A model generated the notes under the pieces. That model worked only from the letters and a program-made list of their open reading frames with translations. It was not told the DNA's origin and did not search any database. A DNA stretch of 64,000 nt from Lycorma delicatula (Eukaryota > Arthropoda > Insecta > Hemiptera > Fulgoridae). A program made the position numbers and the translations under genes. The stretch covers positions 197,978,034-198,042,033 of the forward strand of contig NC_134456.1 of the NCBI RefSeq assembly GCF_047948215.1, given 5' to 3'. Below, piece by piece: positions 46,500 to 57,846 of the stretch (positions are counted from its first letter, which is position 1; each line of letters begins with the position of its first letter).

Positions 46500-46870
46500 T
46501 GAACTGCATGGTAGGTGCAGTCATTAAATCCATAACATGTTCATTTAGGTCAGCATCTTTAAAAATCAATTTTTTAACATAAAAAAATTTTATCACATTC
46601 ATCTACAGGAATTAAACATTCACAAGAATTTTAAAAATAAGCAATCATTTGACCTATAATATTCTCTACTTTTTTATAATTCTTTTGTAAATCCAATTAT
46701 GCTACCAGTTCTAATGATTTACTAATAACGTAGGGATTCTTAAATTTTAGACCGCTTTCTCTCTTATAAATAAGATAGCAATAAATTGTTTTCACACCTA
46801 AAGCTTCCGACTATTATTGCGCGAAAAGGCTGTGGCAAGAGATTGTAATTTTTTATACCTTATAATAAAC
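46500..46870 (-). pseudogene. Unrecognised decayed coding region of Polinton-like relic 1
   Basis: Protein-like minus-strand segments such as ESGLKFKNPYVISKSLELVA and NYKKVENIIGQMIAYF occur with stops between them. No motif is known to me. Confidence 0.35.
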
Positions 46871-46924
46871 AGTAATATCCATTTTATATAAAGATGAAAT
46901 CGTTTAACCTAATACATGTTAAGG

Positions 46925-47890
46925 TATTTGGTTGGGATATTTGGGATGCGGTTTCGGGCCGAGCCAGTACCGGAACGGGACGGTGATCGCAATGCAACGG
47001 ATCTAAATTTCATTCAGTTGCCCATCTTCCGCCTGCGGAAGAGGCTGAAGAGCCTAGCGATGGAATCATGGTAGTTGGAATGGGACATCACGACTAAGGG
47101 AAGATCCCCTGTACAAGTTTATAGCGGATCTGGGGGGAATGGTATGCCTCGAGTTTGTTTTTAAGGGCAACGGGTGCCCAGGTGCTCACCAACAATGTTA
47201 ATTTGAGCCAACATCTGTTTCGGTTTCGCCTGGCGGCTGATGAGCTGTGCGTCTGCGGGGAGGTCCAGCAGTCAAATGAACACCTGATGTTTGACTGCCC
47301 TGCTCTTGGGGGGGGGGGCAGAGACCGGGCCACCCTGGAACTTAGAGGTCAAGGGGAAAATTGGCCACTCACAAGCGGTGAGTCAATGTGGCGAGAGCCG
47401 CATTGTCCTTGATGCGGTTGCTATGTTCAACCGACATCGGTAGTTTACTTAAGGGAAAGACTCCTAACTCACTGCTGTGGAAAGCTAACCTTGAGATACA
47501 TGGCTGACCACCAGCCAATTAGGGCTCCAAGCGCTTTAATATGGTGGACAGGTACTTGCTGGCATTCAGCGACCTAGGCGTGGCAGCGAATTGCTGTCTT
47601 GACAAAGTAAATTTTAATTTATGGATGTCATATATTTTTAGTAGTGGACGGGGTGCGCCTACCCATTTTAGTAAACATATATGATAAATGAGCGGTTGGG
47701 ACACGTAAGCCGGTGGTGTATAGCACCGTGCTTAGTCCGCTCACGTTTTTAGGTAAGCTCTAGGAGCTATTTAGGACACAGGTCGCTAAGCTGTTTCCAG
47801 GCTCATTAGCCGTTTGTGGCACAGACATTCGGTCTTATGCTTTAGGGTGATTGAATGGGGTGGTGGTGGTGGTGTAAGAAATGCCAAGCA
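46925..47890 (+). mobile_element. R1-like LINE 3' fragment
   Basis: A GC-rich block in AT-rich surroundings. Coding text for the end of a LINE ORF2 (46980-47412) is followed by about 480 bp of GC-rich 3' sequence that ends near the GGTGGTGGTGGTG run at 47860-47872. The boundary is set by the return to AT-rich sequence. The 5' end is truncated. Confidence 0.65.
47060..47412 (+). pseudogene. C-terminal zinc-motif region of a LINE ORF2
   Basis: The frame 47155-47412 reads VLTNNVNLSQHLFRFRL, then LCVCGEVQQSNEHLMFDC: Cys, Cys, His, Cys at residues 32, 34, 43 and 48 of that frame, the terminal Cys-rich motif of R1/Loa-like reverse transcriptases. Upstream (47060-47150) the coding continues in another frame (EWDITTKGRSLYKFI), so a frameshift lies near 47150. 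A run of nine G at 47310-47318 lies in the coding part. No RT core is present. Confidence 0.75.
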
Positions 47891-50164
47891 AACCAATAAC
47901 CTAATACATACAGAATTTATATTAAAATCAAATCTCAAACAACCAATACATATAGAGAAGACGATAAGTACAAGCTTTCAGTTGTTTGGTTTTATTCAGA
48001 TAACAACATATACAACTTGAAAGAAGATTGTGAATTGTATTTTAAGGAGAAAAGTGTTATGGTGTAGTAGATTTCACGAAAGGCTATTGGACTTTGAAAA
48101 CGATTCAAGAGAGGATAAATATTTACATCGAGAAACCTGAAAATTAAATTAAATTGGGCAAAAGTGGAAATAGAATCATGATAAAATCGCCGTATTATGA
48201 TGAGGGGTTCTCTCCTTCTATGGGTAAACTTTTGTATTTCAAAAGAACAGATGTTTGTTATGCAAATTCCTGCAGAGCGGGAAATCTTCCAAACTTTTGA
48301 GCCGTGGACAAAATTGAAATTTACTATAATATTCTTGAACGAATTATTCCTAATCATAGAGTAAGCATGATGAAAGAGAGACTTTGTATAATTTCTTTCC
48401 GAATGTAGCTCAAGGAAGTTAAATACCGGAAAGACCCCAAGAAAAACTGCATATACCTTTGAAAAAGATCTTGCACAGAATACAAGAGATTGCTATTACT
48501 AATCAAGATCAAGACAATAATCTCCTTCAGAATTCTAATGGCTGATTATAATTTGAATCACACATCTTCGTGTGTTGAAAGCAGATGCCAGTGATGTTTA
48601 TATTTTCGATTCCTGCAGTTAGATTTTCCATTCTCTTTTGTTATATATATTTTAATTTATTTAACATATGTATTCAAAATCCGCTCCCCGAAATCTGAGC
48701 CTAGCAAAAAGATACTAAACTCTTTCTATTAGGAGGTGTTTTTGTTTTTACCTTCTCCAAGCTCAAGTACATCATATTGTTAATGCAAATAAGTTCTATC
48801 AAAATGGAGGAAAGTCTTAGAAATTGTACAAGTTTTAGTGGTTGTGACATTATCGGAGGTTTGTAGTTTTACCACACTATCCCCCTACGTATTGAAATCA
48901 GAACGAGGGGGTATTCGATTAAAAGACTACCCTAGCGTAATAAGTTACTTTCACATTTGTTTGCTTAATAAATATTTACTCTACAGTTTTAATAATAAAT
49001 AAGCAGACACTCTCAAAATCTATTGTACAATGCCATATTATATTTACCCATTTCTAATTCTTATCTTCTTTGCATTACAGAATTGAGGCTATTAAATATT
49101 TATAAATTATTAAGCACGATAATAATAATAATAATAAATAACATTATTTCATAATTTATTTTGTAAACATCATTTTATTATGCAATCATACCTTTGATAA
49201 ATAAATCTGTAGTTATTTTCAGAGATGTTAAGACTCATCTAATATTTAAGTTTATTCGGTTATTAGATATTAATGTTTTTTTCAATTGAAGTGAACTCAG
49301 TAAATCTAAACATATGAGTAACTGTTTTGTTTTTTCATTTATTTTAGTAGTTTTTCTGGAAAAAAATGTTTCTGTAGAGAAATTATGATAATATATAATT
49401 TAATAATTATATATTATCATAATATATAATTATGATAATTATATATATATAATTATTAAAAATTTTCTAATTTTCATTGCAAATTTTCAATTTTTTGTTG
49501 TAGGTTTTAATTTTTTTTTATAAATATGTATTTTTCAGGTTCCTACTTTGACTTGATTATAAGTTTTATAAAGTAATTTAGAGTAACATCGGCTCTTTTT
49601 AATACCGAATAATATCAAATGAGGCTTTCGAACAACGTTCTCATTGCCGTATCAAACCAATCTGCTGAAAATGCTTGCGTCGGCCGACCTCTGCACGGAA
49701 CCGTGCAGAGGTACAAAATAAAACAGCTGAAGATAGAAATACTCGCTTGCTAGTCATGCGTAGATCGGAACATAACCGGAAACACTTATTGGCGAATCCG
49801 CTTTTAAATCAGTTAATGAACATATTTAAATCTTTTAGATATGTTTGTAAATGAACTATGTACAATAAGTAACAAAGCTTGGAACCACGATGACAAACAA
49901 AAACGTACCTTCAAATAGTCTGCATTAACCATTTTTATGTACTTTTTGGTTAAACAGATTTTTCGTTTCAAAAACTTTTTCATAGCTTCCGAAAGAACCT
50001 AAAATTCCTACGGGATCTCCAAAGAAATTTCCCCGACAACTAAAAAACAAAATCGGTGCATTTGCTAAAAAGTAAAATTTAAATATACGTACAAAAAGAT
50101 CGTACGGTTCGAATGGAGAACCTTTTATTAAAGCTGGTTAAATGATGATTTTTTTCTTTTTCCT
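47891..50164. other. No gene recognised; palindrome at 49382
   Basis: AT-rich. The frame at 47992-48357 (minus) has no family resemblance. An (ATA)n run lies at 49119-49137. Confidence 0.5.
49382..49423. repeat. Perfect short-loop AT palindrome
   Basis: Two 19-bp arms (49382-49400 and 49405-49423) are exact reverse complements around a 4-nt loop. It is AT-only apart from one G/C pair, so less surprising than the others, but has the same geometry. Confidence 0.85.
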
Positions 50165-50446
50165 CTTTAGCCTCCGGTAAAATACCGTTTAGATAATTCT
50201 TCAGAGGATGAATGAGGATGATATGTATGAGTGTAAATGAAGTGTAGTCTTGTACGTTCTGAGTTCGACCATTCCTGAGATGTGTGGTTAATTGAAACCC
50301 AACCACCAAAGAACACCGGTATCCACGATCTAGTATTCAAGTCCGTGTAAAAATAACTGGCTTTACTAGGACTTGAACGCTGGAACTCTCGACTTCCAAA
50401 TCAGCTGATTTGGGAAGACGCGTTAACCACTAGACCAACACGGTGG
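50165..50446 (-). repeat. SINE-B copy 5
   Basis: Full-length copy, closely similar to the one at 17381, with the tail GGAGGCTAAAGAGGAAAAAG. Minus orientation. Confidence 0.92.
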
Positions 50447-51123
50447 ATTGGTTAAACGATGATTACCACGGGTGAAATTCACCATTAATTTCTGCGTGAT
50501 AAAATCACGCTGATTTTATCTTTCTCTCTTTGTCAGGGTTGAAGTTAAAAAAATCGAGTACTTTTTTACCCATATTTCAATTATATCAATTGCCCAATAT
50601 TTCTTACTTTTTTCTCCATGACTTTTTTTTGTCAGTGCATATTTGTAACGATATTTAATTGGTTTTCCATCATCAGATTCCGACTAGGAAGAGTAGAATG
50701 GTAGAATCATAAGCTTTCTGTTTATGAATATTATGTTGTAATATTGTATTTTTAGACGAGTTATATATGTCTTAAAACCGTTTAATTCAGATGCACTTTT
50801 AAGAAATTTTTAAAGACAATTTTATATAGTTAAAAATATTACAATAATTATATTAGTTAAATATTTGAAAATAAGTATCGTATTTATCACGATACCAAAA
50901 TAAATTTATATCGAATGCCCTAAATGCTGACGTAATTTTAATTTTAGAAATTTTCAGGCCATTTTTATTTTTGGAAGAAACGAAGCATTACTTTGTTATG
51001 ACACATTATTTACTTTTTCTGATGTTCAACAAAAATCTCAGTATATGCCAAAAATTTTTTATTTGAATTTCTATAATTTTTTTTTCTTGATGATATCGCC
51101 ACATAAGCTTGAACCTGTGCGTG
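50447..51123. other. No gene recognised
   Basis: AT-rich sequence, nothing supported. Confidence 0.5.
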
Positions 51124-51219
51124 GGATATGGAACAATAGTGTATGAAAAATACCATGCCTGACCTGGATTAGAACCCAGGACCTCCGATTGAAAGGCCGA
51201 GATGCTACCACTCGCACGT
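51124..51219 (-). repeat. SINE-A copy 3
   Basis: On the minus strand: GAGTGGTAGCATCTCGGCCT, then a degenerate B-box (GGGTTCTAATCCAGG) and GTCAGGCATGG, as in the copy at 12919. The 3' tail is not clear. Confidence 0.75.
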
Positions 51220-51590
51220 CATTTTTGCTCGAAGTTCAAGTTTTTTAATAGGTTTTTACTGTATAATCTTATTTTTAAAAAAAAGATTTTTTATACTACC
51301 CAGGGTAATGTTCAAATCTTTTTTTTTTTTTAATTTTGTTAGATAACGGTGATGACGTTGACGATTGAAAAAGATTCATGTGCTAAACCTTAGTGATGGT
51401 CGTTGAAAATACTCGTTTTTTTTATACTGTTTGTTCCTTTTTTCTGTTGCTATTTACCTATTAACAGGTACATTACCAGTTTCTGTTATTATATTTTGCT
51501 TCCCTTTTTGCTGCCTATTTACTGTTGTTGTAATGCTACAGCTGTTTTCGTATTCTTGCTTTCCATTTACCTTTTTTCTTTCTTTTTCCT
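51220..51590. other. No gene recognised
   Basis: T-rich stretch. The hydrophobic frames seen here (for example 51403-51606) follow from T-rich composition. Confidence 0.5.
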
Positions 51591-52093
51591 GGTTAGCCTC
51601 CGGTAACTACCGTTTAGATAATACTTCAGAGGATGAATGAGGATTGGTGGTGTCCAAGAGTTTTTCCATTGGTGGTGTTTGGAGTGGTGTCCAAAAGGGC
51701 AATATTAATAAAGAACTCTCAAAAAGAGCTAACCGGTAGGCCGACCTGCCATGCCGGTATATAGCCGGTAGGTGGGGAGGCCTATTTGAGTTTAAAGACA
51801 CTCCCCTGGGCGGCGTAATACCAACAAGTCGGTCCGGCCCAGGGGAGCTGAAAGAAAAAAAAATGGATGAATGAGGATGAGTGTAAATGAAGTGTCTTGT
51901 ACAGTCTCAGTTCGACCGTTCCTGAGATGTGTGGTTAATTGAAACCCAACCACCAAAGAACACCGGTATCCACGATCTAGTATTCAAATCCGTGTAAAAA
52001 TAGCTGACTTTACTAGGACTTGAACGCTGGAACTCTCAACTTGCAAATCAGCTGATTTGGGAAGACGCGTTCACCACTAGACCAACCCGGTGG
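51591..52093 (-). repeat. SINE-B copy 6, split by a nested insertion
   Basis: The tail and 3' part lie at 51591-51644, the body and head at 51865-52093. The two halves are separated by a 220-bp insert flanked by a direct duplication of GGATGAATGAGGAT. The rest matches the other copies. Confidence 0.92.
51645..51864 (+). mobile_element. 220-bp poly(A) retro-insert (LINE 3' end) inside SINE-B
   Basis: A 14-bp target-site duplication GGATGAATGAGGAT flanks it at 51631-51644 and 51865-51878. It is GC-rich and ends in GAAAGAAAAAAAAAT. Near its 3' end, CTCCCCTGGGC and GCCCAGGGGAG form a strong hairpin. This is the structure of a severely 5'-truncated non-LTR retrotransposon or SINE. It does not match the 3' ends of the LINEs recognised here. 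Confidence 0.85.
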
Positions 52094-52443
52094 GTGCTTT
52101 CCATTTACCTATATTTGCTTCTTTGTCAGCCTTTTATTTATTATTTTTAGCCTTCAATTTGATAAAATACGTTACGTGCAACTGAATGTGTTGGACTACA
52201 TGTGTCCATTGATGGAACTAGTTCTAGAACCTAGTGATGACGTGTTATGACATAATCATTGTTTACTGAATCTTAGTTGTTACTGTAGTAGTACGTTTAA
52301 TAATATGGCTATTTACTGTTGTAATCATTTACTGTCTGTTTTCTTGGTGATTCATCATTTGGATGGCCGACTATCATGTGATGTTTTAACGTATTATTTA
52401 CTTATATTAAGTTTACTTAGCATGGCCCGTTGGTATAAATAAT
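52094..52443. other. No gene recognised
   Basis: AT-rich spacer. Confidence 0.45.
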
Positions 52444-52528
52444 ATATAAAAATATAATTATTAGTTCCGCTTACCAACAATTGTAGTACAATTTTTGGTA
52501 AGCGGAACTTATAATTATATTTTTATAT
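52444..52528. repeat. 41-bp-arm hairpin with 3-nt loop
   Basis: Arms 52444-52484 and 52488-52528 pair with only a few mismatches, including the distinctive non-AT core TTCCGCTTACCAA, around the loop AGT. It is too compact for a normal MITE and has no evident target duplication. Confidence 0.9.
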
Positions 52529-53190
52529 TTACTTATCGTTTCGTCAGGAGAAAGCGATTTTAAATCTTGGTTCTACACCAAAAGAAAATATAATTTGATT
52601 CGTGATTTATCTTCTCCATTCCTTAATAAAGTAATTTAAACTATGAATATTATCCACCCAGTAAAACTTTATACGGCATTTGAAATCAGTCCTAATTTCT
52701 ACTCTTCCCGCTTTTCTCGATATATTTATTTTTAACAAGTATTAGTCGGTGATCCTCCGGATATCTTACTTATTTTCCGGAAGGTAATACTCTATCAAAA
52801 ATCCAGAAAAAAAATCTTTTATGGATAAAGTTTTATTTACATTAATTCTGGTTCTTAGAAGGTTTTTTTTATTAAAATTCATTCACAGCGTATAATCACA
52901 GAAAGACTGTTCCCGTTATACGGAACAAATAACTCTTGTTTGAAATTTTTTTATTACCTTTTTTTAACAATCTCTGAGAAAGTGCTAAAAATTTATTTCT
53001 TGTCAAAAGAGAGCGGCCCAGTTACAAAAGTATCAGATAAAGTTTAGATGCTAATATAAGTTGCTATGTCTAGTAAAAATAAGTTCGTTCTTTAAGTTTC
53101 ACTAAAAACAGGTTATGTCGTTCCTGCGTAATCTCAATCAAATAGTGGAAAGACATAAATTGAGAAATAGGGCACAAATTTAAATATAAA
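52529..53190. other. No gene recognised
   Basis: AT-rich spacer. Confidence 0.45.
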
Positions 53191-53345
53191 GAAAATCTGC
53201 TGTGAACTCTACATGACTTCCTTGCACGCCTATTAAATTACACATACACATTTTTTGCTGCACTTCATTTAAATATATTTCATTTGAAAGTGAGATACGA
53301 TTCTCCAATTCTTTAATAAAGTAAACAGTAACATAATTGCATTGT
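53191..53345 (+). repeat. Unnamed interspersed repeat, copy 3
   Basis: Same ordered blocks as the copies at 42208 and 42536 (GCCTATTAAATTACACATAC, TTTTTTGCTGCACTTCATTT, TTTCATTTGAAAG). It lies just before the 3' end of the R1-type LINE. Confidence 0.7.
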
Positions 53346-53879
53346 GGTGGATACCACATTACATCACATTTTTTTGTGGTGTCCCTGTCATCCTGACCCC
53401 TAGGGGAAAACAACCTCCATGTGACGGTTTCCGTCGCCGCGCCATCCCCTCCGTACCTAGCCCTTATGGGCTTTACCGGAGGTCATCTTCAGTACCTCGG
53501 CAATGATATCTTTCAGTCAAGCCTCAGCCAGGATGCCACCGATAAGAATTCCATAAGCGACATTTCCATCGGTGTACTACTAACTAACACAAACTCCAAA
53601 CAAACCACATCTAGCCAAGTCTCAAACAAGACTGAATGACTTTCTAAGAACGAAGGAACTGAACTCACCTACCCGAAAGGTAAAAATGAGTTCCACACAC
53701 AACGAATCATAAAACGCAACACAAAAGCACTAACAAAACATAATAATAACAATAAATAATGTAACATAACATAACCAACGGAAAAAAAAGAAAGAAAAAA
53801 TCTATAACCAAACAAAAACAGCAACAGAATAACAATAAAACCAAACATAAACACAAAGAAGGAAAATCCAAGAGAACAT

Positions 53880-54455
53880 CACACCCGTTCAGCGATTATT
53901 TCTTTAGCCAAATACGCAATTAAACTTTCTACGATCACCAATTCGGCCCGGCTTTTCCAATTAACACGGAGATCTAGTGTCCACCCGATAATATAAAGCC
54001 GACAAATTGTCCCTGTGCGCGTTAAGTCATACTTAGCATATTCGTATATCATATGATAAGCATCGTCCAACAATCCGCATTGCGGAATATACCAGAATCC
54101 GTCAGGCCGAATTTCTGTAGTCTGTCCCGAAAAGCGCCATGTCCTGAAAGAAATTTGATCACATAACTATGTGAACTGTTCGGTTGTACCCAAGAGGCGT
54201 CCCGCAAATCAACAACATTAGGAAAAGATCATGCGTATAACGCCCACACTCTGTGTCATCCCATCTGGCCTGCCACAGGGCGACACCATACTGTTCTATC
54301 TCCTTTATTTTCTTCGAACTAAATTCACCGGATTTCTTAGCAACATAATGCTGTTTTCTCTTAGACGCAATCAAATCTATCGGTTTCACGCCTGCAATCA
54401 CAAACATCGCTTCCCGTGAAATTGTACGGTAACCACCCGTTACAACATAAGACAA
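53880..54455 (-). pseudogene. R1-type LINE ORF2 C-terminal domain
   Basis: The frame 54455-54159 begins with YVVTGGYRTISREAMFVIAG and continues VKPIDLIASKRKQHYVAKK, the post-RT segment conserved in R1-clade proteins. A second frame (54073-53879) covers the terminal region, including Cys and His residues of the usual C-terminal zinc motif, poorly preserved. Confidence 0.75.
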
Positions 54456-54586
54456 TGAGCCCGTAACAAAATATACCGATAGCTTTTAAATTTTAGCCTA
54501 TCCACCCAAACTGGTGTCTTATATAGCACAATTGCCTTAAATAGACTTAATCAGAATTGACCACACGTCGAATTCCGAAGAAGACA

Positions 54587-55560
54587 TTACAGGCCTTCCT
54601 CGCGGACGTATTGAAGGTGCTTCTTAAACTGCAATTTCTCATTAAGAAACACTCCGAGGTTCTTTTCAACCTGAACATATCTAATACGTTGGCCTGACAT
54701 TGATACGCAGACTCGCCGCCTCACAGCCAAACGGCCTTTCAGGAATGTCATCGTGGTCTTCTCCGGGCTAAACGTCATCTTATGTTGATGACCCCCATAG
54801 CTCGTGTATTCTACATGCTTGAGTGCCTCGGAATTCAACTCCCCTTCGCGAACCTCCTTCGACCAGCAGGAACTCATCGTCAGCATAAGCCACGATGCGA
54901 CACCCGCTGGGCAACCTCAGCCCGCAGAGGTGAATCAAAGTCCACCACCCACAATAAGGGACCCAAACCACTGCCCTGCGGTCAATCTTTGGACAGTGTC
55001 TTCCCCACTTCATGGCTGCCCTCGCGGAGCAGCACATCCCGATGACTGAAGTAACTTTGCATAACCTCCATTTCACTCGCAGTACAATCTCTCTTCTATA
55101 ACAGGTATGTACAGAAGGCCACCATAGGTTATTAAATGCCCCAAAAATGTCCAGGGATTTCCCAGGACATATTCCTCCCGACTGGAAGTTATCACACGAA
55201 GTATGGCGTCCTCAGTACCCTTTCCGGGAAGAAACCCTTATTGATTATCCATTAGTAAACCGTGTGAGTTCAACCTCTTGTTTATACGAAGGTATAGAAC
55301 CTTTTCAAAGACCTTTCCAATAACCGAAAGTAACATTAAGGGCCTATATGACGAACTAACAGCGGAATCCTTGTCGCCATCTTTTAACATTAATTTCATA
55401 ATCCCCTTCTTCCAAAACACCGGGAAGTATCCTCCAAACAAGAATTTATTAAGAAACATTAAGAATTTATTAAGAAAAATTTATTAAGAATTATTGTGAT
55501 AATTCTCACACTACCCCTGCCAAGCGAACAAGGAGCTCCGCCGTTATCCGACCAAAGCCA
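54587..55560 (-). pseudogene. R1-type LINE reverse transcriptase, frameshifted
   Basis: Frames in order on the minus strand: 55459-55238 (GYFPVFWKKGIMKLMLKDGD, SSYRPLMLLSVIGKVFEKVL: RT blocks 1-2), 55076-54780 (RIVAYADDEFLLVEG: motif C with YADD), 54886-54587 (KMTFSPEKTTMTFLKGRL, KNLGVFLNEKLQF: thumb). Motif A and B regions near 55080-55240 are not readable in one frame. Non-functional. Confidence 0.82.
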
Positions 55561-55833
55561 GAAGCCTTACCTCCTGTATCTAGACTACAGATAGCTTGAC
55601 ACAACTCGGCCTCATTAATATCCACGGAGGCTGCACCCCCCGCGAAACTGAGCAATCTCACGCCTCACCCGCTGATGGTATGCGATCTCACTTACTTCAA
55701 CATCATCAGGCAGTAAATCGTTGGTTCGAGAGAGCGGACAGAAGAACATCCTTTCATCATTTGTGGGCCAGGACCCTGTACACAACCCCCCAGGGATCCT
55801 TATTCACCTGTTCATACACAAATGAACGCCAGT

Positions 55834-56560
55834 TCATCTTCGCTGTCCGAACTTTGAGAAAATATAAAGATCTAAGGTCTCTATATTATCCAATAAGGAT
55901 CGCCCGCCTTCCGGATTACTGTCACGCTGAGGTGCTCTCCGCGAACGACGGACAGCCTGTTTCATAACAGTCAATTCCCTGCTCCTCCATGGAGCGAATC
56001 TCTCTCGATCGTAACTACGAGGAACTGAACACTCAGCGGCGTCAATGAAAGCTGCCGACAAACCTTCTATCAGGTCTTCCAAGTCCAGAACATCCAGACT
56101 CCGGTCCAAAATATGAAATCTGGCTGAAACAAAATCAACAAAGTTTTTCCAGTCCGCATGCCTGTGCAGGAAACTACCGTGCTCAACCGTAACGTTACAT
56201 CGGTAGCGCTCACTCAAACCACCAGTAATCTCATACACAATCAATCGATGATCGTTTGAGCTATTGTCAACCACCTTCCAATTACAAACATTGGCAGGAA
56301 TAAACCTACCAACGGTAACGTCGGTGAACGGCAACATACAGTTGCAAGTTCTGAACATCCACACGGAAAACAACATGATTGTTAAAGAGCTATCCAATGA
56401 AGACACAGTTAAGTTCTCTTAACTAAATAACTAACTAACTAAAACCAAATGCAAATGTGCAGAAAACCATAATAATATTTTTTCCAACGAGAAAAATCTG
56501 GCAGCTCACCGGACACAACGTACGGATTCTGCAACAAGATAACATCCAACCCCCTACGTA
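55834..56560 (-). pseudogene. R1-type LINE endonuclease C-terminal part and linker
   Basis: The frame 56406-55834 contains DNSSNDHRLIVYEI, matching the terminal Asp-His motif of LINE endonucleases, and then a linker with PWRSRELTVMKQAVRRSRRA, the arginine-rich region before RT. Decayed N-terminal endonuclease sequence lies just upstream. Confidence 0.78.
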
Positions 56561-56699
56561 TAGCGGCGACCTTGCCAAGTTCAATCTACACAATGTAAGC
56601 ATCTTGTTCATTTAATTGCCCAATTTTAACCATCTAACGTCATTGAATTGTAATACGATTACATTATGACAACCCTCTGATAACAAGCACAATCCTTAC

Positions 56700-57846
56700 T
56701 ATTCATAGAGTGCTTATGGTCCTTCCGAAGATGTCTGCAGTTAACATAAGTCAGGTCCTCCGACTTCTTAGGACACTCCTCTCGTTTGTGTCTCTCATTC
56801 CCACAGTGGGAGCACACTACTACCAGGTGTTTACACAGTTTAGCTGTATGTCATTTTAGTAACTGACAGTACTTGAAACAACGTTGAACATCTACGTATT
56901 CTTTGACCTTACACGAAGAGAAGTCAATAAACAACCTCCCTTAGTTCCGAAGCCTTTAAATAATTCAGGACTCGCCTCGAAGAACCGTAGCAACGCTCTG
57001 TCTCGCGCCTACCCGTTTTGAATAACAGTCGACAATCAGCCTTGAAGGCCGCCTCAGCCATCTGAGTATTCTGCTCCCGTATGAGTCATTAACTCTTCCT
57101 CAGATAGACGTCGATCAATATCATACACGATGACCTTAGGGCGCCTCTCCCTTTTACCGGCGACTTTCATGACGGTTTTACCGACCTCGAGGGAGTCAGA
57201 AATAACATTAATTGTCATTGTCGTCGGCAGTAACAACTAGTCCCTTCTTCGTCTCACGTATATTTCGAATTCTTAGGCTCGACCTCTTCTGCTGAAGGGC
57301 TACCTAAAATTCGTCCTTCATTTCCTTGCTAGATTTTGCCGATGCAACTTCCTTTAAGAAAACGAAAACAACCTCAGGCTGCTTTCGAGACAGACTGGCC
57401 TCCCGTTTCTCCTTCAGTACCTGATTATAAGGCTTACGTTGAGACACCACAACTGGAACAGAAACGTTTTCCTTTACAATCACCTCACACACCTCTGGAG
57501 CCCTTTAAACCAACTTATCATACCCTTCCTTCCACAATGGCAGAAATAATTGATTTGAATTCTCTCATTCTGGGGATAACCTTTACGCGTAGCTTAGCTG
57601 AACTGCTCCTGGGACCCTCTAAGAACTGCAGAAGCGTTTCATATTGCTCATTAAATTCGTTCACAAGCGGAGCAGAACTCCCCACACACTCTGTCGCTTT
57701 AACAAAATCCTACACTAAATCCTTAACTCGGATGGAGATACGCCACCCCCACCACTTGATTCATCATCATCAGATGATGAATCATCAGGCCGCACTTCAG
57801 CTATTACTTCACCAGGCTTACCTTTCTTTCCTCCTTTTTCAGACAT
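56700..57846 (-). pseudogene. R1-type LINE ORF1 (gag), frameshifted
   Basis: Starts at the ATG on 57846-57844 with a basic N terminus (MSEKGGKKGKPGEV) and an acidic Ser/Asp-rich segment. Frames 57492-57304 and 57236-57054 cover the middle. Near 56880-56740 lies a zinc-knuckle region (VCSHCGNERHKREECP preceded by another Cys-rich stretch), the RNA-binding end of gag. It would coat LINE RNA. Several frameshifts, so inactive. Confidence 0.8.

Larger units (their letters stand above)
45398..46870 (-). mobile_element. Polinton/Maverick-like relic 1
   Basis: A block of decayed minus-strand coding text centred on an adenain-type protease, the marker protease of Polintons, adintoviruses and adenoviruses. 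Two unrecognised decayed coding regions lie upstream of it and a short one downstream. No terminal inverted repeat, polymerase or integrase is seen. Both ends are undefined. It holds a second copy of the protease class also found at 61440-61765, so it is a different element or a duplicated piece. Confidence 0.7.

Noticed and set aside
51403..51640. Small hydrophobic membrane-protein-like frames
   Set aside because: They result from T-rich sequence and end inside a SINE tail.
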